From Pelagibacteraceae bacterium TMED170 (GTDB lineage: Bacteria; Pseudomonadota; Alphaproteobacteria; Pelagibacterales; Pelagibacteraceae): a DNA stretch of 8,016 nucleotides. This document shows, in pieces, positions 1 through 6,642 of the stretch; the first letter of the stretch is position 1, and every line of letters begins with the position of its first letter. Where the stretch lies: contig NHHT02000009.1 of the NCBI GenBank assembly GCA_002170875.2, positions 6,304-14,319 of the forward strand, written 5' to 3'. The position numbers and the translations under genes were made by a program. The notes under the pieces were generated by a model. It ran no database searches, had not been told where the DNA came from, and saw only the letters and a program-made list of their open reading frames with translations.

Positions 1-992
1 TTTAACTCTGATATTTTCTTTTTAAAATAATTAATTAATATTGGTATATCAGAAATTCTTGATTGCAAGGAGGGAATATTTATGGGCACTACATTTAAAC
101 GATGATATAGATCCTCTCTAAAATCTCCATTCGAGCAAAGTAATTTTAAATCTTTTGATGTTGAAGTAATAATTCTAATATTCACATTAACATCTTTTTT
201 CCCATTTATTCTTTTAAATTTTTGATCAATTAAGACACGCAGTATGTTTGCTTGTGTTTCTAGTGGTATTTCTGAAACTTCATCAATTAATAAAGTTCCT
301 TTATTAGCTTTTTCCAAGATTCCAAAAGAAACGTCTCCGTTCGTATACTCTTCACCAAATAACTCTTTTTCATATTTCTTTTCATGTAACAAAGCTGAAT
401 TTAAAACAATAAACGGAAACTCTGATCTTAAAGAATTTTTGTGTATTTTTCTTGCTACTAATTCTTTACCAGACCCAGTAGGACCTGATATAAGCACTCT
501 GCTATCAGTAGATGAAAGCTTATCAATTACTTTTTTAATTTTAACTATTTCAGGTGATTCACCAATTAAATCAAATGAGTGAAAAAGTTTATTTTCTAAC
601 TTGTCCTTTTCATTTTTTAAAAAAGATCTCTCTAATGCTCGGTAAACATAATTTAAAATTTTTTCTGTAGAAAAAGGTTTTTCAAGAAACTCGTAAGCAC
701 CGAGACGTATTGCTTCAACAGCTAATTGTACATTAGCGTGGCCTGAAATCATTATAGTGGGAATTAATTTATTAATTTTCATAATCATCTTTAAGAGTTC
801 AATCCCATCCCTATCACCTTTATCAAGTTTGATATCAATTATTGCTAAATCTGGTAATTTCTTTTTAATCTCATATTCTGCCTGAGCAAAATTAGCTGCG
901 GATCTTACAATATAGCTATTATCTTTTAATATATTGCAAATTAAAAACCTGATATCAACGTTATCGTCTATTACTAATATTTCACTTTTCAT
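1..992 (-). CDS. ntrX: NtrX-type response regulator (receiver + AAA+ domain), 3' end cut off by window edge
   Basis: The frame is open from an ATG at 992-990 to the left edge, giving about 330 residues. The usual family length is about 450, so the C-terminal Fis-type DNA-binding domain lies outside. Residues 1-120 form a receiver domain: acidic pair D9/D10, phospho-acceptor D53, and a KPF motif with the conserved lysine near residue 105. An AAA+ ATPase domain follows, with Walker A GPTGSGK at 170-176 and Walker B LLIDE ending in D237/E238. Between ELFG (210-213) and the glycine at 224 the loop reads EEYTNGDVSF. The sigma-54-contacting GAFTGA motif is absent and the loop is about four residues shorter than in NtrC. 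That degeneracy is typical of NtrX and separates it from NtrC. The start overlaps the end of ntrY by 11 nt, so the pair is probably cotranscribed and translationally coupled. NtrY is the expected phosphodonor. The role is inferred to be nitrogen- or redox-related transcriptional control. Confidence 0.93.
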   Translation of the reverse strand, partial: MKSEILVIDDNVDIRFLICNILKDNSYIVRSAANFAQAEYEIKKKLPDLAIIDIKLDKGDRDGIELLKMIMKINKLIPTIMISGHANVQLAVEAIRLGAYEFLEKPFSTEKILNYVYRALERSFLKNEKDKLENKLFHSFDLIGESPEIVKIKKVIDKLSSTDSRVLISGPTGSGKELVARKIHKNSLRSEFPFIVLNSALLHEKKYEKELFGEEYTNGDVSFGILEKANKGTLLIDEVSEIPLETQANILRVLIDQKFKRINGKKDVNVNIRIITSTSKDLKLLCSNGDFREDLYHRLNVVPINIPSLQSRISDIPILINYFKKKISEL

Positions 993-2763
993 TAATTTTT
1001 GGAAAAAAGATTTTTACTTCAGTTCCACCAGATTTAATATTTGATATGATTAATTCACCAGAGTGTTCATTTATAATTTTTTCTACAATTGGTAAACCTA
1101 AACCTGTACCAGTTTTTTTTGTTGTAAAATATGGTGTCATTACTTTTTTCAAATCTGAGATACCTAAGCCATTATCCGATATTTTTATAACTATATAGTC
1201 ATTAATTGACTCGATTTCTATATGAATTTTCCCTTTAAAATCAGGTGTTTTAACTTTTTTTTCTAAAAAAGACTCTTCGGAATTCTTAATTAAATTAATA
1301 AAGACTCTATAAAGTTGTTCTTCATCAGCGTTAAGATAGAGCTCATTATCAGATTTTTTATAATCAATAAAATTTTTAGAACTCATCTTAATAAAATTTA
1401 CTGCTCGATTAATTACGCTGTGAATACTAATTTTTTTTAATTGAGGATCAGGCATCCTTGCAAAATTTGAAAATTCATTTACTAAATTTTCAATATCTTT
1501 AATTTGTCTATTAATTGTTTCTAAGTAATCTTTAAAGTCGGACTTACCGTCATTTATTTGAACTGAGTACTTTTCTTTAAGTCTATCTATTGAGAGCTGA
1601 ATAGGAGTAAGTGGATTTTTTATTTCATGGGCTAGTTTTCGAGCAACACTTTCCCAAGCAGAATATTTTTCAGTTATTAATAATTTTTCTTGTTGAACTT
1701 TTAATTTTTTAATCATGTTATTAAAATTTTTATTTAACATTTTAAACTCTTCATCCGCTTCTATGTTTGGAACCTTGGTATCTAAAAAACCTCTGCTAAT
1801 GTTATCTGAGGCTGTGATTAAATTTACTATTGGTTTTGTTAACCTTTGAGCAAATGTTATTGCTATAGTTATTGAAAGAAATAGTAACAAGGTAACAACT
1901 ATTATATATATAATAGCAAATGTAATTTTTATTCCTGTTCGACTGTTTTCAATCGAGTAATAAAAGTTCACAGCCTCCTTGGTTTCATTTAAGTACAATA
2001 AAATTTTTGGATCTATATCACGGGAAATATAAAGATAAGTATCTATTAAACTACTAATTTTCATTATTGCTGAGCTTTTATTTTCTTTATTGTCTGAAAT
2101 TATTACAGGTAATCCCTCTAATGCTTGATCAAATATTTCTTCGTTAGGTATATTAAATTTTTCTTCTGGATTTAATAAGTCTGAAAACATTATATTTCCT
2201 GAACTGTCGATTAAATATACATCATCCACTCTTCTTAAAATTTTTTCTGATCTTATTATATTTTTAAACCTGTTCTCATTTGAATAAAAAAGTGATGATG
2301 CTCTATTAACACCTACACTCATAAGAAAAATATCAGTTTTAATAGTATTTTTATTTTCTACTGAATAATTTTTGGCTAGATCGTAAGAATTATTTACAGC
2401 TTTTTTTATTTGATCATTAAAAAAATTTTGGACACCAAAATTAAAAATAAAAAGAGAAAATATAGCAACTAACAATGAGGGAATAAAAGTAAATAAAGAA
2501 AATAATGATACATATTTAAAATTGGTTTGGGACCCTGCTTTATTTCTTTTATCTGCAGAATAAATTCTTTTAACATTTTGAAAAATTAATGTAAAAAAGA
2601 CAATTAACAAAAAAATATCAACAATTAAGAGAATTTGTAAATTTCCATCAGTTAATGGAATAAAACTTCTATTAATAAATGTTAAAAAAGTTAATATACC
2701 TAGAAAAATGCACAGTAAGGAAGATCCTATGATCCAATTAAAGTTTTTTATAATTTTAAACAT
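982..2763 (-). CDS. ntrY: NtrY-type membrane sensor histidine kinase, short form without a PAS domain
   Basis: This 593-residue inner-membrane kinase is the partner of the overlapping ntrX. Predicted membrane helices lie near residues 10-31, 43-63, 87-112 and 281-305, with a periplasmic sensor region of about 165 residues between the third and fourth. A HAMP segment (about 305-360) leads straight into the DHp domain, whose H-box is KLAHEIKNPLTP with phospho-acceptor H379. The ATP-binding domain follows, with N-box NLIKNSEES (490-498), G1 DNGLGI (530-535) and G2 GTGLGLPI (552-559). Canonical alphaproteobacterial NtrY proteins are about 700-770 residues and carry a PAS domain between HAMP and DHp. 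Here only a short coiled-coil-like linker remains. Every catalytic motif is intact, so this is probably a working kinase with a reduced sensory input. The start is the first in-frame ATG, immediately before the hydrophobic N-terminus. The signal sensed cannot be read from the sequence. Confidence 0.93.
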   Translation of the reverse strand: MFKIIKNFNWIIGSSLLCIFLGILTFLTFINRSFIPLTDGNLQILLIVDIFLLIVFFTLIFQNVKRIYSADKRNKAGSQTNFKYVSLFSLFTFIPSLLVAIFSLFIFNFGVQNFFNDQIKKAVNNSYDLAKNYSVENKNTIKTDIFLMSVGVNRASSLFYSNENRFKNIIRSEKILRRVDDVYLIDSSGNIMFSDLLNPEEKFNIPNEEIFDQALEGLPVIISDNKENKSSAIMKISSLIDTYLYISRDIDPKILLYLNETKEAVNFYYSIENSRTGIKITFAIIYIIVVTLLLFLSITIAITFAQRLTKPIVNLITASDNISRGFLDTKVPNIEADEEFKMLNKNFNNMIKKLKVQQEKLLITEKYSAWESVARKLAHEIKNPLTPIQLSIDRLKEKYSVQINDGKSDFKDYLETINRQIKDIENLVNEFSNFARMPDPQLKKISIHSVINRAVNFIKMSSKNFIDYKKSDNELYLNADEEQLYRVFINLIKNSEESFLEKKVKTPDFKGKIHIEIESINDYIVIKISDNGLGISDLKKVMTPYFTTKKTGTGLGLPIVEKIINEHSGELIISNIKSGGTEVKIFFPKINEK

Positions 2764-2810
2764 TTTAAATAAATCTAATAATTTATATAAATATAATATA
2801 TCTTAGTAAA
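2764..2810. promoter_or_regulatory. Divergent promoter region between ntrY and ispDF
   Basis: This 47-bp, almost purely A/T spacer lies between two divergent start codons, so it must hold the promoters or leaders of both operons unless they start inside the neighbouring genes. A perfect TATAAT occurs at 2792-2797 on the plus strand, 13 nt before the ispDF ATG. I see no clear -35 hexamer. On the minus strand several TATA-like hexamers could serve ntrY, none standing out. No Shine-Dalgarno sequence precedes either start. In DNA this AT-rich, a perfect -10 box may arise by chance. Confidence 0.45.
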
Positions 2811-3956
2811 ATGAGTTTTTGTCTGATTTTATTAGCGGCCGGTAAAAGTAATAGATTTCAATCAAATATTGCTAAACCATACCATAAAATAGCAGGAAAA
2901 ACTTTATTAGAGATTACTCTCAAAAAGATGTCTGATTTTAGGCAAATCACAAAAACAATAATTGTCCATGCTAAAAAAGATACTGCTAAAATAAAAAAAT
3001 TAAATCTTAAAAATATTCAATTTGTAATAGGTGGATCAACCAGACAAATATCCACTTTTAAGGCCTTAAAGATTTTAAATAAACAAAGTAAAATTTCAAA
3101 AGTTTTAATACATGATGCTGCAAGACCAAACTTTTCTTTAGAGCTTTTATCAACGATTATTAAAAATATGAAAAAGTTTAAAGCTGTCGTGCCAACGGTA
3201 AAAATTCACGATGCAATTAAACAAAAATACGATTCGGGAAAATTTGAATATATAATTGGAAAAAACAGAAATGATTTATTTTTAACTCAAACACCTCAGG
3301 CTTTTTACTTTAAAGAAATATATAATTTGCATAAAAATAGTGGTAGCAAATATTTTGATGATGATATCTCTTTATATATGAATCTTAATAAAGTAAAATT
3401 TATAAAAGGTGAAAAAAATAACTTTAAAATTACTGATCAAACAGACTTTCACAACTTAAAAAATATTTATAAATCAAAACTAAGTGTTGGAATAGGTTTT
3501 GATATTCATAGGCTTATTCCTAAAAGAAAACTTTATTTAGCTGGCTTAAAAATCAAATCTCATTTAGGAACATTAGGACACTCAGATGGAGATCCAGTTT
3601 TACATTCAATTATAGACTCAATTTTAGGTGCTTGTAAAATGGGAGATATCGGTCAAATGTTTTCTGACAAAAATAAAAAATTTAAAAATATAAGATCTAC
3701 TATTTTACTACGTCAGGTAATATCTAAAATAAAAACTAAAGGTTATTTTGTAAATAATTTAGATATCAATATTATTTCTCAAACCCCAAAAATTAAAAAA
3801 TACAAAAATAAAATAATAAATAATATTTCTAAACTCTGTGAAATTTCTAAAAATCAAATCAACGTTAAAGGTAAAACAACTGAAAAGTTGGGAATTATAG
3901 GAAAAGAAAAAGCTATTGCTTGTGAAGTTATAACATCGGTGACTAAATATGATTAA
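2811..3956 (+). CDS. ispDF: Bifunctional IspD/IspF: MEP cytidylyltransferase and MEcPP synthase
   Basis: This 381-residue fusion catalyses two non-consecutive steps of the MEP isoprenoid pathway: CTP-dependent formation of CDP-methylerythritol (IspD) and cyclisation to 2-C-methyl-D-erythritol 2,4-cyclodiphosphate (IspF). The IspD half (about 1-220) shows the nucleotide-binding LAAGKSNRF with R15 and K22, GGSTRQIS, the HDAARP motif, TQTPQAF and a terminal FKIT segment. The IspF half (about 224-381) begins VGIGFDIH with probable metal ligands D231 and H233, then HSDGDPVLH (257-265, third ligand H265), GDIGQMFSD and the TTEKLG motif near the end. All expected catalytic motifs are present. The start is fixed because the IspD fold begins within the first few residues. 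The IspDF fusion is common in alphaproteobacteria. The gene heads an operon and overlaps pgpA by 8 nt. One small oddity is AKPY where IspD usually has PKQY. Confidence 0.96.
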   Translation: MSFCLILLAAGKSNRFQSNIAKPYHKIAGKTLLEITLKKMSDFRQITKTIIVHAKKDTAKIKKLNLKNIQFVIGGSTRQISTFKALKILNKQSKISKVLIHDAARPNFSLELLSTIIKNMKKFKAVVPTVKIHDAIKQKYDSGKFEYIIGKNRNDLFLTQTPQAFYFKEIYNLHKNSGSKYFDDDISLYMNLNKVKFIKGEKNNFKITDQTDFHNLKNIYKSKLSVGIGFDIHRLIPKRKLYLAGLKIKSHLGTLGHSDGDPVLHSIIDSILGACKMGDIGQMFSDKNKKFKNIRSTILLRQVISKIKTKGYFVNNLDINIISQTPKIKKYKNKIINNISKLCEISKNQINVKGKTTEKLGIIGKEKAIACEVITSVTKYD

Positions 3957-4455
3957 AAACTTTAATTATTTATTTGTAACCTTCTTTGGAATAGGAACAA
4001 TAAGATATGCTCCAGGTACTATAACTTCTTTGATCACAACGGCTCTACTTTTTAGCTTATTTCATATTATTAATTTACCAAAGAATATATTTTTAATTTT
4101 TTTTATTATAATTTTTTTATATTCTTTTTTTGCAATTGCTGACTATATTAAAAAAAATGAAAATAAGGATCCCAAAGAAGTTGTAATAGATGAAGTGATA
4201 GGTCAAACTATACCTATCTATTTATATGAAGTTGCTCACGGAACTATTAAAACTTCACTAGAAGCCATTTTAATTTACATTTATATTTTTATTTTATTTA
4301 GGTTTTTTGATATTAAAAAACCTTTCCCAATTAATATTTTTGACAAAAAATTTAAAAATAGTTTTGGAGTAATTTTTGATGATATTATAGCTGGATTATA
4401 CGTTGTACTAACATTAATAATTTTTATGGTCATAAAGTCAAAATTTTTTTCATGA
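3949..4455 (+). CDS. pgpA: Phosphatidylglycerophosphatase A
   Basis: This 168-residue membrane protein is expected to dephosphorylate phosphatidylglycerophosphate to phosphatidylglycerol at the inner membrane. Family motifs occur in order: a glycine-rich FGIGTIRYAPGT (13-24, compare the usual APGTWGS), VIDEVIG (79-85, the acidic DE pair D81/E82), FRFFDIKKPFP (117-127) and DDIIAG (144-149, conserved aspartates). About four hydrophobic helices are visible, near 25-43, 46-64, 103-118 and 145-163. Length matches the family (about 160-170). It overlaps ispDF by 8 nt upstream and pncC by the ATGA overlap downstream, indicating cotranscription and coupled translation. No Shine-Dalgarno sequence is seen. 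The protein is unusually rich in Phe and Ile, as expected in an AT-rich genome. Confidence 0.94.
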   Translation: MIKNFNYLFVTFFGIGTIRYAPGTITSLITTALLFSLFHIINLPKNIFLIFFIIIFLYSFFAIADYIKKNENKDPKEVVIDEVIGQTIPIYLYEVAHGTIKTSLEAILIYIYIFILFRFFDIKKPFPINIFDKKFKNSFGVIFDDIIAGLYVVLTLIIFMVIKSKFFS

Positions 4456-4919
4456 ATTTAAATAAAAAAATAGTTTCAATTTTAAAGAAAAAAAAATATA
4501 AATTGGCAGTTGCTGAGTCATGTACGGGTGGCTTACTTTCAGCTGCTATTACGTCAATTAGCGGTTCATCAAAAGTATTTACTATGGGTTTAGTTACCTA
4601 CTCCAATAAGGCAAAAACAAGTATTTTAAAAATTCCTAAAACAGTTATTCAAAAACATGGTGCAGTTAGTATTCAATGTTGTTTATCTATGGTTAATAAT
4701 CTAAGTAAAATTAGTAAAAGCAAAATTTGTATTTCAATAACAGGAATAGCTGGCCCTAAAGGTGGGACTAAACAAAAGCCCGTTGGACTTGTTTTCATTG
4801 GTATAAAAAAAGGAAAAAAAGCTATTGTGAGTAAAAATCAGTTCAAAAATAAGGGAAGGAATGCAATACAGAAAGCTACCATCAAAAAGGCTCTTAATTT
4901 AATTTTAAAACAACTTTAA
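4452..4919 (+). CDS. pncC: Nicotinamide-nucleotide amidohydrolase PncC (stand-alone CinA C-terminal domain)
   Basis: The 155-residue protein matches the CinA C-terminal family along its whole length. Known members deamidate NMN to nicotinic acid mononucleotide in the cytoplasm, recycling NMN made for instance by NAD-dependent DNA ligase. Motifs seen are AESCTGG (21-27, catalytic serine S23), a GSSKVF segment, VTYSNKAK (48-55, conserved lysine K55), KHGAVS and the glycine-rich TGIAGPKGGT followed by KPVGLVFIG. No N-terminal MoaB-like domain is attached. A separate gene at the right edge of this window encodes such a domain. The start overlaps the pgpA stop as ATGA. The gene ends 4 nt before the stop of the convergent membrane-protein gene, with no visible hairpin terminator. 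Databases may name it cinA. Confidence 0.94.
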   Translation: MNLNKKIVSILKKKKYKLAVAESCTGGLLSAAITSISGSSKVFTMGLVTYSNKAKTSILKIPKTVIQKHGAVSIQCCLSMVNNLSKISKSKICISITGIAGPKGGTKQKPVGLVFIGIKKGKKAIVSKNQFKNKGRNAIQKATIKKALNLILKQL

Positions 4920-4923
4920 TTCT

Positions 4924-5238
4924 TCAAATTGGGTAACTAAATCTCTGAAATTCTACAATAACATCTAATAAGTGAGCTATAAAACTGTTAAAAGTAATAA
5001 ATATTAAAAAAACAATTATATAAAGTGAAAAAACCAATGCATTTCTTTTTCTTTTTCTTTTTAAAAATTTTTTATCCTCGGGTGACCAATCTTTATTTTT
5101 TGATTTAAAATCATAAGAAAACATCCAATATGTCAAATCACTTTCGTTAGTGTCACCTGTTCTGATAATTTTAATATATGAAGCTAAAATTTTACAAATA
5201 ATTGATAAAAAAATTAATAGAACTGTAACACCTATCAT
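4924..5238 (-). CDS. Small two-helix membrane protein of unknown function
   Basis: I do not recognise this 104-residue protein. It has an N-terminal hydrophobic helix (about 2-24), a polar loop with a tryptophan/tyrosine-containing stretch (35-51), a strongly basic patch KRKRKR (60-65) and a second helix (about 67-91). By the positive-inside rule the loop would be cytoplasmic with both termini outside. It is the last gene of the lipA-ratA operon: its ATG shares one base with the ratA stop (TAATG), so translation is probably coupled. No catalytic motif is visible. Position after ratA and lipA suggests, but does not show, a link to lipoate, quinone or membrane functions. Its composition is like that of its neighbours. 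The tight coupling and sensible membrane topology support a real gene. Confidence 0.75.
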   Translation of the reverse strand: MIGVTVLLIFLSIICKILASYIKIIRTGDTNESDLTYWMFSYDFKSKNKDWSPEDKKFLKRKRKRNALVFSLYIIVFLIFITFNSFIAHLLDVIVEFQRFSYPI

Positions 5239-5681
5239 TATTTATAAAGCTTGACTGCTCTTTCTTCAAATGAGTTTGCAATTTTACTAAGTCCGAGATC
5301 AAAAGATTTTTTCATTATCGCATTTAAAATAGGATTTTTTAATTCAAAATCAATAAAAAATTCTAATTGAGTTGCATTATTTACTTCTTTAAATTTCCAT
5401 TCATTTTTCAAATGTTTTAAAGGTCCATCTAAATTAGTTACTATGATTTTATCTTTTTCTTTAAAGTATGAGACGTGGCTTGAAAAAGTCTCATTTAAAA
5501 TACTTTTTCCAACTTTTAAATCTCCATTAAAAGTAATTAAATCTTGACTTTCATTTTTATCGTGTATTTTTCCTTCAATACACCAGGGCACGAACTCTGG
5601 GTACTTTTCAATATCTAAAACCATTTCAATAAGTTGATTTTTTTTACAAGAAATAATTTTTTTTATTGATGCGGATGACAT
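5238..5681 (-). CDS. ratA: RatA/COQ10-family START-like protein (SRPBCC fold)
   Basis: The 147-residue protein matches the short COQ10/RatA family (polyketide cyclase/dehydrase and lipid-transport fold). The diagnostic segment near residues 20-40, [14 protein letters not shown], is clear. It is followed by alternating beta strands and a long C-terminal helix with [17 protein letters not shown]. Eukaryotic and some bacterial COQ10 proteins bind ubiquinone and support respiration. In Escherichia coli the homologue RatA has been described as a toxin affecting ribosome subunit association. In alphaproteobacteria the gene lies next to lipA, and the quinone/lipid-binding role is the likelier one here. 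There is no adjacent ratB-like partner. The ATG lies 19 nt inside the end of lipA, and the stop overlaps the next gene by one base. Confidence 0.9.
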   Translation of the reverse strand: MSSASIKKIISCKKNQLIEMVLDIEKYPEFVPWCIEGKIHDKNESQDLITFNGDLKVGKSILNETFSSHVSYFKEKDKIIVTNLDGPLKHLKNEWKFKEVNNATQLEFFIDFELKNPILNAIMKKSFDLGLSKIANSFEERAVKLYK

Positions 5682-6607
5682 TCAAGTTGTTTATTTCTTG
5701 CATCTTGTAATTTTTTAAAGTCTTCATCGGCATGGTAAGAAGACCTGGTTAAAGGCGAAGCAGAAACTAATAAAAAACCTTTTGTTTTAGCTATATTCGC
5801 TAATTCTTTAAATTCATCTGGATGATAATAGCGATGTAAAGGGTGATGCTTAGCTGATGGTTGTAAATATTGTCCTATAGTAATGAAGTCAACTTCGGCA
5901 GATCGTAGATCATCCATGACTTGAATAATTTCTTCTTTATTTTCCCCTAAACCTACCATGATACCAGATTTAGTAAAAACTTTTTTGTTAAATTGTTTCG
6001 CGTTTTTTAAAAGTTCTAATGAAGCAAAGTACCTAGCTCCAGGTCTGACTATTGTATAAAGTCTCGGTACAGTCTCAATATTGTGATTAAAAACATCAAG
6101 GTCTGCTTCAAGTACTTTTTTGTAAGCATCTTTTTTTCTTAAAAAATCTGGAGTTAGAACCTCGATAGAAGTTTTTGGATTTTTTTTTCTTGTGGCATTA
6201 ACAACTTTATAAAAATGACTTGAGCCTCCATCTGCGAGGTCATCTCTATCTACAGAAGTTATAACTACATGTTTTAAGTTGAGAGCTTTAACAGCATTAG
6301 AAATTTTTACAGGTTCAAAAATATCCAGACTAGTTGGTTTTCCTGTTTTTACATCACAAAAAGAACATGCCCTAGTACACGTATCTCCCATAATCATAAA
6401 GGTTGCATGTTTCTTACTCCAACATTCTGTTATATTCGGACAGTTAGCTTCCTGACAAACGGTAACTAGCTGATTTTGATTTATCACTTGTTGGGTTTTA
6501 AAATAAACTTGTGTGTCTAAAATTTTAGACCTAATCCACTCAGGCTTTCGTTTAATTGGATTGATTGGCTTATTTACTTTTTCAGGATGTCTATATTTAG
6601 GTTTCAT
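5663..6607 (-). CDS. lipA: Lipoyl synthase LipA
   Basis: This 314-residue radical-SAM enzyme inserts two sulfurs into protein-bound octanoyl groups to make the lipoyl cofactor of 2-oxoacid dehydrogenases and the glycine cleavage system. Both iron-sulfur clusters can be read. The auxiliary sulfur-donating cluster uses C51, C56 and C62 ([12 protein letters not shown]) plus a serine of RSSYHA near residue 289. The SAM cluster uses C77, C81 and C84 (CTRACSFC). Other family hallmarks are [44 protein letters not shown] and [13 protein letters not shown]. Length is normal for the family. The gene heads a leftward operon with ratA, which it overlaps by 19 nt, and the small membrane protein. The upstream spacer is 35 bp and shared with the divergent glycosyltransferase. 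No lipB is present in the window. Confidence 0.97.
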   Translation of the reverse strand: MKPKYRHPEKVNKPINPIKRKPEWIRSKILDTQVYFKTQQVINQNQLVTVCQEANCPNITECWSKKHATFMIMGDTCTRACSFCDVKTGKPTSLDIFEPVKISNAVKALNLKHVVITSVDRDDLADGGSSHFYKVVNATRKKNPKTSIEVLTPDFLRKKDAYKKVLEADLDVFNHNIETVPRLYTIVRPGARYFASLELLKNAKQFNKKVFTKSGIMVGLGENKEEIIQVMDDLRSAEVDFITIGQYLQPSAKHHPLHRYYHPDEFKELANIAKTKGFLLVSASPLTRSSYHADEDFKKLQDARNKQLECHPHQ

Positions 6608-6642
6608 TTAAATTAACTAAATATTAATATAATAAATAAAAG
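6608..6642. promoter_or_regulatory. Divergent promoter region between lipA and the glycosyltransferase gene
   Basis: Only 35 bp of nearly pure A/T separate the two divergent start codons. A perfect TATAAT lies at 6628-6633 on the plus strand, ending 9 nt before the glycosyltransferase ATG, which would leave a leader of only a few bases. On the minus strand overlapping TATTAT and TATATT hexamers could serve lipA. No good -35 element or operator symmetry is visible. A chance match is possible in DNA of this composition. Confidence 0.4.

Noticed and set aside
244..582. Plus-strand open frame of 112 codons
   Set aside because: It lies wholly inside the AAA+ domain of ntrX on the other strand and matches no family; the minus-strand frame carries the conserved motifs.
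5238..5681. Toxin-antitoxin system based on the RatA name
   Set aside because: There is no partner antitoxin gene, and the lipA-linked COQ10-like context favours a lipid- or quinone-binding housekeeping role.
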